From an uncultured cyanobacterium (GTDB lineage: Bacteria > Cyanobacteriota > Cyanobacteriia > Cyanobacteriales > Geitlerinemataceae), in assembly GCA_937121005.1 (NCBI GenBank), contig CAKZKB010000029.1, positions 1-10,643 on the forward strand: a stretch of DNA of 10,643 bases, written 5' to 3'. This document shows, in pieces, positions 5,209-10,643 of the stretch; position 1 is the first letter of the stretch; every line of letters starts with the position of its first letter. The translations under genes were made by a program, and so were the position numbers. The notes under the pieces are model-generated. The model ran no database searches. It worked only from the letters and a program-made list of their open reading frames with translations, and was not told the DNA's origin.

Positions 5209-7206
5209 CTATTCGCCTGCGGGGGGAATGGCTTCGGGAGGCGGTGGCGTAGGAGACGGCGATCGCATTTGGGAAAATGCCAGCCAACCCACTAACCCAG
5301 CCAGGAAAAAGGCCACGAAACTGCCTACCAAACTGAGTAAGAACGGCGGTACTTCTTGGCGGGGACGGCGACGGCGACGGGACAGGGGCACAGTCGTCGG
5401 TTCTTCGGTTTGGCTTTCGCCTTCAGTGTACAGCAAGTTCTTCGACGACTCGGACATCTCCGTATCGGGTAGTCCCACTTCCGTTGTCCGCGTTTCGGTA
5501 GCGGGTGGCGAAAATAGCTTCAACTCTCCGGGAGAGAGGCGCAAATAAGTCATTACCAGAGTAGCGTTGTCGTGACCGTTGTCGCGGTTAGCCCGATCGA
5601 CCCACGATCGCGCTGCGTCTTCCAGTGACAGTTCCCCACTCAAGACTTGCGGGACGATATCGGCGTGCGATCGCTCCACCAAATCGTTATCGCTGATGCC
5701 ATCGGAACACAGCAGCAAGATCCCATCTTCATCAAAGATAAACCGATCGATCTTCGGCCGCAACAGTTCCCCGTCGCGAGTTCCCAAGGCTTGGGTTAAC
5801 GCTCCTGCATCGTACCGCGCTAGGGCTTCGCGATACAAGCTGCGCCCCAGACGGACTTCCCGCGTGGCGATATCGTCGTCGAGAGTGAGGCGGCGACAGG
5901 CGGTTTTCGTAACCCAATAGGCGCGACTGTCGCCCACGTTAGCCAGATACAGTTCGCGGGATCTGCTATCCTCGGCTAAGGTTTGCTCCACTAAAACTGC
6001 CATCACCAATGTTGTCCCCATTCGCTGTTGGGACTCCCGTTCTTGCGCGTCGTTTTGGGCCGCGATCGTGTTGTTGGCGACCCGGATCGAGGCGGCCAGT
6101 TGTTCGGCGATCGCGCTTGGAGACAGGGGTTCGGGTTCTTTTTGGATTTCTTGACCGAATACTCGCAGTTGCAGCGTCAGGGTTTGGACGGCCATTTGGC
6201 TGGCCACTTCGCCGCCTTCGTGGCCCCCTACACCGTCGCAGAGAAGGGCGAAGATCGGGCCGTCGCTATTTTGCGCTTCTTCGGCAGTAGGATAGTAGGA
6301 GTCTTCGTTGCGATCGCGCTGCGGCCCGGCATAGGTGCGTCCCGCCAAACCCAGGCGTAGCGGTAGTTTGGCCGAGTGTTGCAAGACTAAGGCGTTCAGC
6401 GATCGCTCAATTTCGTCGCTGTCCACTCCCGGTTCCTGCATGGCGAAACAAATATTTTTAATCGGTTGGGCCACCTCTTCTCGGGCGCGATCGACCCATT
6501 TTAGCCATACGAAGGCCAGATCTTTTAACGACTTGGCCATAGTGGCGGGTTGCAGTTCCAGCATCCGTACCCACTCCCCTTCCACGCTCAAGTTCTCCGG
6601 ATCCAAGAGACTGGCGGCCACATTCAATTCCGATAGGGGTCGCCACAATGAGAGAATTTGCCACAACCAATAGACTTGGCGAAAGGCCGAGGCATTTTCC
6701 CAAGCATCGGCGATCGCGGGGAAGAGTTCCCCTTCGGCATCGATGGGGGCGTTTTCGAGCAGTAAAATAGAGGCCCCATCTTTGGCCCACTGGGCGTAAC
6801 CGAAGGCTTCCGGGAGGTGGAAGCGGTAAGGCGACAGTTTCAGATAGGGCAAAATCTCGTCGGGCGGAGTCGCCGGACAGTGGGGGACGATGTTTGGTTG
6901 CGTGTCTTCCCAAATTTGCGGGGCGACGACTCGATAGCGATCGGCGATCGTCTGTCCGACGGGAACTTTGGCAGCCAGCGGCCCCACCGCCCGCAAGAAG
7001 CTACGGGGGCGATCGACGGGTGGGGGTTGGCGATCGAAGAGTTTGTTGAGCAGCACGGCAGACGCGATCGAACGGTTCCCTCTATTTTGACATACTCGCA
7101 CCCCCAGATCGAAGATGGCCGTATCTTCCCAAGACCGCGATCGCGTTTTGCCATATTTTTGGAGTGGACAGAACGGCGCGATCGTCCCTATTCTTAATAT
7201 ATACAT
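5209..7206 (-). CDS. PP2C-family Ser/Thr protein phosphatase with N-terminal extension and C-terminal membrane anchor
   Basis: A metal-dependent PPM/PP2C phosphatase that removes phosphate from Ser/Thr of unknown target proteins. From the ATG at 7206 it is 665 residues. Residues 1-285 form the extension found in cyanobacterial relatives (DEILPYLKLSPYRFHLPE near 116-133; WENASAFRQVYWLWQI near 169-184). The catalytic domain follows at about 286-560, with RDRNED (297-302), DGVGG (324-328), GDSRAY (425-430), CSDG (500-503) and GHDNATLV (544-551), so the metal-binding aspartates are present. A Ser/Glu-rich linker and an Arg cluster (RRRRRPR) precede one membrane helix at about 622-645, then a Pro-rich tail. 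Positive-inside logic puts the phosphatase in the cytoplasm. The start is uncertain: 7206 is the only in-frame ATG upstream, but a GTG at 7101 is possible. The N-terminus (FCPLQ...VCQNRG) looks like a decayed zinc ribbon. It diverges from the DUF3493 gene. Confidence 0.9.
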   Translation of the reverse strand: MYILRIGTIAPFCPLQKYGKTRSRSWEDTAIFDLGVRVCQNRGNRSIASAVLLNKLFDRQPPPVDRPRSFLRAVGPLAAKVPVGQTIADRYRVVAPQIWEDTQPNIVPHCPATPPDEILPYLKLSPYRFHLPEAFGYAQWAKDGASILLLENAPIDAEGELFPAIADAWENASAFRQVYWLWQILSLWRPLSELNVAASLLDPENLSVEGEWVRMLELQPATMAKSLKDLAFVWLKWVDRAREEVAQPIKNICFAMQEPGVDSDEIERSLNALVLQHSAKLPLRLGLAGRTYAGPQRDRNEDSYYPTAEEAQNSDGPIFALLCDGVGGHEGGEVASQMAVQTLTLQLRVFGQEIQKEPEPLSPSAIAEQLAASIRVANNTIAAQNDAQERESQQRMGTTLVMAVLVEQTLAEDSRSRELYLANVGDSRAYWVTKTACRRLTLDDDIATREVRLGRSLYREALARYDAGALTQALGTRDGELLRPKIDRFIFDEDGILLLCSDGISDNDLVERSHADIVPQVLSGELSLEDAARSWVDRANRDNGHDNATLVMTYLRLSPGELKLFSPPATETRTTEVGLPDTEMSESSKNLLYTEGESQTEEPTTVPLSRRRRRPRQEVPPFLLSLVGSFVAFFLAGLVGWLAFSQMRSPSPTPPPPEAIPPAGE

Positions 7207-7229
7207 CTCCCCCAATCCGAGCGCCAACC
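7165..7229. promoter_or_regulatory. Divergent control region between phosphatase and DUF3493 genes
   Basis: Only 23 nt separate the two ATGs. On the plus strand TGGACA (7165-7170) and TATTCT (7189-7194) are 18 nt apart, a weak sigma-70-like pair that would serve DUF3493. On the minus strand TATATT (7201-7196) could be a -10 box. If the minus-strand box is used, the phosphatase would have to start further downstream, for example at the GTG at 7101. No repeat or operator is obvious. Confidence 0.25.
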
Positions 7230-7472
7230 ATGCCCAAACGCCCTCTCGATCGCGAAACCTACGATCGCCTCAAAGCCGAAGCCAAAGCCCCCTACAAAGG
7301 TTTGCGAAAATTCGTTTACGGAACCTGTGCTGCTTCCGGTCTCATTGGGGCGGTGGTGTTTTTATCGCAATTATTAGCGGGGCGAGATGTGGCCTCGGCG
7401 TTTCCTAATTTTGCCTTACAAATCGGAGTCGTCGCCTTGATGGTGTGGCTGTTTCGCCTCGAATCAAAGTAG
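7230..7472 (+). CDS. DUF3493 family small membrane protein
   Basis: An 80-residue protein with a basic, helical N-terminus (MPKRPLDRETYDRLKAEAKA) and the conserved stretch PYKGLRKFVY. Two membrane helices follow at about 28-50 and 61-77, joined by the loop AGRDVASAFPN. This pattern matches the DUF3493 family of cyanobacteria and plastids, whose function is not known to me. The ATG at 7230 is chosen because the conserved family start begins there; the frame is open further upstream but that part overlaps the phosphatase promoter region. There is no clear Shine-Dalgarno sequence. The stop is a single TAG, after which the same frame stays open for 66 codons with protein-like content (see 7494-7673). 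Confidence 0.85.
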   Translation: MPKRPLDRETYDRLKAEAKAPYKGLRKFVYGTCAASGLIGAVVFLSQLLAGRDVASAFPNFALQIGVVALMVWLFRLESK

Positions 7473-7493
7473 GGGAAAATAAAACGTTTTCCG

Positions 7494-7673
7494 TTGTCGC
7501 CAGGAGAATACCGCGATCGCTTGGAGGCGATAGCGACGTATTTGAACGGGTGGGGAGAAGACGATCGCGTTCGGGACTACATTCGGGAAACCTGCGATCG
7601 ACCTCGGTTGGGGAAAGCCGTGACGATCGTCTTGGATTTGGGCGGCCGGGCTTCGGAGTGGTTTGTGGAGTAG
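7494..7673 (+). CDS. Small unrecognised ORF in frame behind DUF3493 (or its readthrough tail)
   Basis: From a TTG at 7494 to TAG at 7671 the frame gives 59 residues with normal composition: LSPGEYRDRLEAIATYLNGW, then DDRVRDYIRET, RLGKAVTIVLDLGG and the end SEWFVE. The mix of helix-like charged segments and a VTIVLDLGG strand looks like real protein rather than noise, and codon use matches the neighbours. I do not recognise the family. There is no ATG. A purine-rich AGGGGAAAA at 7471-7479 is 15-20 nt before the TTG, further than ideal for a ribosome site. The frame is the same as DUF3493, so it could be a separate small gene with a TTG start, a tail reached by TAG readthrough, or a formerly fused C-terminus cut off by a new stop. 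Confidence 0.5.
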   Translation: MSPGEYRDRLEAIATYLNGWGEDDRVRDYIRETCDRPRLGKAVTIVLDLGGRASEWFVE

Positions 7674-7688
7674 TATAATATTCGTCTG

Positions 7689-7718
7689 TGTAGGGGCGAT
7701 TCGCGAATCGCCCCTACA
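7689..7718. repeat. Perfect 30-nt palindrome, copy 2
   Basis: Identical to 5018-5047. It lies 16 nt after the small ORF and 57 nt before the NACHT gene. The two copies enclose the phosphatase and DUF3493 genes. Confidence 0.85.
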
Positions 7719-7775
7719 GTTCCATTAATAATCGACATATTAGAAGGCAATATTTGTCACATCGAGGATTTTAGT

Positions 7776-10643
7776 ATGCTAGAATGGTTAACTGTCTCAA
7801 CAAGTGTGGAGTTAGGGAAAATGGCCTTTGAACAGGTTCTAAATCTGGCTGGATCTGTTTTGAATGGATATATTGAAGATTTCTTCAAAAGTTGCCTCGG
7901 TAGCAGCGTGGATCGGCTCAACACTGCATTTTTGAGAACACCAATGGCGGAGGCGATTGGAGTCTTTATTCGCGAATGTGTTCAAGAACTTAAGTTAAAT
8001 AATGTTCTTGATACGAGTATTGAACATCACTACAAGAGAGCTATGAAGCAGTTTGTTTGCGATCGTGCTGTTGGATCTATTCTGGGTCAAGCATTTCAGA
8101 GAAGCTGCGATCAAATTGATTATAAACGGTTAAAAACCATTTGGGAGGAAAAAGGATTGGGTGTTGGATGGGATTTCCCATCTGAAGACTTTCGTTGGCG
8201 TAGAGTTGCCCAAAAATATGTTGATGAGGTCAAAAATATCATCAGGGCGAATCCAGAACTGCGAGCGCTACTGGAAACCAAACTGCTTGAAGAAATTGCT
8301 CGCAACACTGCGGAGATTTCACCGGGTTTCGATGTTAATAAATATCGAGAGAGATTGCAGCGTAGCTACGGTTATCTCAAATCGTACGCTCTAGACAGCA
8401 CCGATCGCGTCGATTCTATCAAGTTATGGAATATATTTATCGAGCAAACTGTACGCGAAGCTGTACCGCCAACGCGCTACGATCTGCCTGTCGATTTGAA
8501 ACGCCAACTACAAGAAAAGGGGTTACTCGACGATGACTTGTCGCCAGAAGCGATGGAACGCTATCGTCGCGATTATTTTCAACAACCATCGCGTAAAGTG
8601 TTTGAGGCGATCGCGAATACTCAACGAACAGTTATTTTAGGCGATCCCGGATCGGGAAAATCGAGCCTCCTGCAATATCTAGCCTTAAAATGGGTAGAAG
8701 GTGAAACAGAAACCCTACCCTTGTTAATTGAGTTGCGACAGTTTGAGATTTCAAACTCCTCAGACTTTCTCGAATTTTTCCATTGCGGACGAGGTGCAGA
8801 CTGGCAGTTCGATCGCCAAAAACTTCACCAATATTTATTGGACAATTCCACTCTCGTCATGTTTGATGGTTTGGATGAAATCTTCGATCGCGCTCGTCAA
8901 GTTGCCATCATTAAACATATACAGCGTTTTTCTCTAACATATCCCCAAGCGCGTATTTTAGTCACTTCTCGCATCGTTGGTTATAACCCAGAACCGTTAC
9001 AACACAGCGAATTTCACCATTTCACAATTCAGCCTTTAGAAAAGGATGAAATTCACACGTTTGTCGATGACTGGTACAAACTCTCAATGGGAGACGACAG
9101 CGAGAAAAAACGACTCAAACAACGCTTAAAAGAGGCGATCGATACTTCTCCAGCCATTGCCAATTTAGCAGACAATCCTCTACTGTTGACGATGATGGCT
9201 ATTTTGAATCGTCGTCAGGAGTTACCTCGCGATCGGGCCGATCTGTACGACCAGGCTTCGCGAGTGTTACTGTATCATTGGGATGTAGAACACAAGCAGT
9301 TGCAGTTGCCTTTAGACACGATCGGACGGCGAGAAAAACAGGAGATGCTGCGTCTGATTGCTTACGAAATGCAAGCAGGAGAAGAGGGGTTGAAGGGGAA
9401 CGCGATCGACGCAGGGAACCTAACCCGGATCTTGACAAGCTATTTGCGCGATTGCGGGTTTAGCGAACCCCGCGAGAAAACAAATCGGTTAATTCAACAG
9501 TTGCGGGAACGGAATTTTATCCTCTGCTATCGCGGTGCGGATACCTACGGATTCGTCCATCGCACTTTCTTAGAATACTTCTGTGCGTTGGAGATTGTCA
9601 ATCGTTTTGAAAGCGAGCGTACTCTTTCTTTTGAACAGTTGCGAGATGAGGTATTCGGACAACATTGGCACGACGAAACTTGGCACGAGGTACTCAGTCT
9701 AATTTGTGGATCGCTCAATGCTAAGTTTGCAGAAGAAATGGTTCTTTTCTTGCTTTCTCAGGATCGCGATCGCAACGAGTTTTTAGAACAAGAGCGGTTA
9801 CAATGGCAAGATAAGCGGTTAGTCCCCGATGGATTGACTCATGTTTTTCTTGCAGCATACTGTTTTTCAGAAATTCGTCATCCTAGTGAATCTGTTGCTT
9901 GTCAGCTACTTCAAAGGCTCAAGGAGGAAACCTGCGAAAAAGATGGCATTAAATTAGATTTAGATACTGCTGAAATGGTCTGCTTTTCCATAGCAGAGAA
10001 TTTTAAGTACAAACTCGGTGCTTTCCAATGGTTAAAGGAGCGGATCGAGTTTACGGATGATTATGTCATTTTGACTGCTGCGATACTAGCCATATCTTAC
10101 TTTTTTAAAGACGATCCGGAAACTTTACCCTGGTTAAAAGAGTGTATGTCTCATCCCTATTGGGGAGTCAAACGAGCAGCAATATGGGCCATACAATTTA
10201 ATTTTAAGGGATTTCCTGAAGTTATCAATTCAGACTTTTGCAGTTTCCTCAAAGAGTGTGCAGAACTTGAGGATGACGAACATGGAGAGGTTCGCTACAC
10301 CTCTGTGGGAGCAGTCGCGAGTTTATTTAGTCACGATCCAGAAACATTGTATTGGCTAAAACATTGCATTGAAAATGGCACATATCAAGGTGTTCGCGTT
10401 CGGGCGATAAAAGAGATATTAACGTATTTCAAGCCTAGTCCTGAAATCCTGAGCGTTCTCATTAAAGCCGTTCGATCGGATTCTGATTGGGTTGTACGAG
10501 GAGAAGCGATCGACCAAATATCGGATAACTTCGCTGTCGATAATGAAATTCTTGCTCTATTTTATGACATTGCTCGAAACGATCCATATCAGTACGATCC
10601 AGATGAATATCGATGGGGTGAAAATCCGAGGAAAATAGCATTG
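7776..10643 (+). CDS. NACHT-domain STAND ATPase with N-terminal helical domain and C-terminal HEAT-like repeats, 3' end outside the window
   Basis: The frame runs open from ATG 7776 to the window edge (956 codons, no stop). GAGG at 7764-7767 gives a ribosome site 8 nt before the ATG. Residues 1-270 are an all-helical domain that starts MLEWLTVSTSVELGKMAFEQ, of a kind common at the front of cyanobacterial NACHT proteins. The NACHT ATPase follows: Walker A GDPGSGKSS (289-297), Walker B LVMFDGLDE (360-368), sensor-like ILVTSR (394-399), NPLLLTMMA (467-475), and the winged-helix-like end FVHRTFLEYFCALEIV (593-608). From about 740 on are HEAT-like helical repeats, with DDPETLPWLKEC (779-790) echoed by HDPETLYWLKHC (853-864). 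Such STAND proteins sense a ligand through the C-terminal repeats, oligomerise on ATP binding and trigger the N-terminal part; bacterial NACHT proteins include anti-phage systems. A defence role here is inferred. Base composition falls toward AT in the last kilobase. Confidence 0.92.
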   Translation, partial: MLEWLTVSTSVELGKMAFEQVLNLAGSVLNGYIEDFFKSCLGSSVDRLNTAFLRTPMAEAIGVFIRECVQELKLNNVLDTSIEHHYKRAMKQFVCDRAVGSILGQAFQRSCDQIDYKRLKTIWEEKGLGVGWDFPSEDFRWRRVAQKYVDEVKNIIRANPELRALLETKLLEEIARNTAEISPGFDVNKYRERLQRSYGYLKSYALDSTDRVDSIKLWNIFIEQTVREAVPPTRYDLPVDLKRQLQEKGLLDDDLSPEAMERYRRDYFQQPSRKVFEAIANTQRTVILGDPGSGKSSLLQYLALKWVEGETETLPLLIELRQFEISNSSDFLEFFHCGRGADWQFDRQKLHQYLLDNSTLVMFDGLDEIFDRARQVAIIKHIQRFSLTYPQARILVTSRIVGYNPEPLQHSEFHHFTIQPLEKDEIHTFVDDWYKLSMGDDSEKKRLKQRLKEAIDTSPAIANLADNPLLLTMMAILNRRQELPRDRADLYDQASRVLLYHWDVEHKQLQLPLDTIGRREKQEMLRLIAYEMQAGEEGLKGNAIDAGNLTRILTSYLRDCGFSEPREKTNRLIQQLRERNFILCYRGADTYGFVHRTFLEYFCALEIVNRFESERTLSFEQLRDEVFGQHWHDETWHEVLSLICGSLNAKFAEEMVLFLLSQDRDRNEFLEQERLQWQDKRLVPDGLTHVFLAAYCFSEIRHPSESVACQLLQRLKEETCEKDGIKLDLDTAEMVCFSIAENFKYKLGAFQWLKERIEFTDDYVILTAAILAISYFFKDDPETLPWLKECMSHPYWGVKRAAIWAIQFNFKGFPEVINSDFCSFLKECAELEDDEHGEVRYTSVGAVASLFSHDPETLYWLKHCIENGTYQGVRVRAIKEILTYFKPSPEILSVLIKAVRSDSDWVVRGEAIDQISDNFAVDNEILALFYDIARNDPYQYDPDEYRWGENPRKIAL

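Noticed and set aside
6817..7197. Plus-strand open frame opposite the phosphatase N-terminus
   Set aside because: It is antisense to a conserved phosphatase extension and has no recognisable domain. GC-rich HIP1 sites keep several frames open.
1753..7718. CRISPR array, phosphatase and NACHT protein as one defence system
   Set aside because: argS lies between them, strands differ, and no operon structure links them. The phosphatase belongs to a common cyanobacterial signalling family.
9199..9463. Short open frames on both strands within the NACHT gene
   Set aside because: They lie wholly inside the continuous 956-codon NACHT frame and have skewed composition.

Overview
The window looks like chromosomal DNA from a filamentous or Oscillatoria/Spirulina-type cyanobacterium. 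GCGATCGC (HIP1) octamers and CGATCG hexamers are very frequent in and between genes. The coding genes match families common in cyanobacteria, and the gaps hold several kinds of short palindromic repeat typical of that phylum. The genus is inference.

Layout. 1-1434 (minus, runs off the left edge): N-terminal two thirds of a membrane-bound 7TM-HD phosphohydrolase of the PgpH type, with a TATAAT box and a hairpin in its 5' region. 1435-3125: gene-free apart from a CRISPR array at 1753-2579 (12 identical 35-nt repeats, 11 spacers). The repeat resembles cyanobacterial type I-D repeats and is probably read on the minus strand. No cas gene is present. The region is bracketed by two near-identical 33-nt direct repeats at 1568 and 3082. 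3126-4877 (minus): complete arginyl-tRNA synthetase, argS. 4878-5208: three palindromic repeat elements and no gene. 5209-7206 (minus): a 665-residue PP2C-type protein phosphatase with a cyanobacterial N-terminal extension and a C-terminal membrane anchor. 7230-7472 (plus): a small two-helix membrane protein of the DUF3493 family, diverging from the phosphatase. It is followed in the same frame, after a single TAG, by a 59-codon open frame that looks like real protein (7494-7673). 7689-7718: a perfect 30-nt palindrome, second copy of one at 5018-5047. 7776-10643 (plus, runs off the right edge): a large STAND-type NACHT ATPase with a long helical N-terminal domain and C-terminal HEAT-like repeats.

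How it fits together. The left part is housekeeping and signalling (cyclic-dinucleotide hydrolase family, argS, Ser/Thr dephosphorylation). The parts with possible defence roles are the CRISPR array and the NACHT-HEAT protein, about 5.2 kb apart with housekeeping genes between. They are therefore not an operon, and joint action is not implied. The most interesting items are the NACHT protein with its N-terminal domain, the cas-less array with two structurally odd spacers, and the possible readthrough or unannotated small gene after DUF3493.
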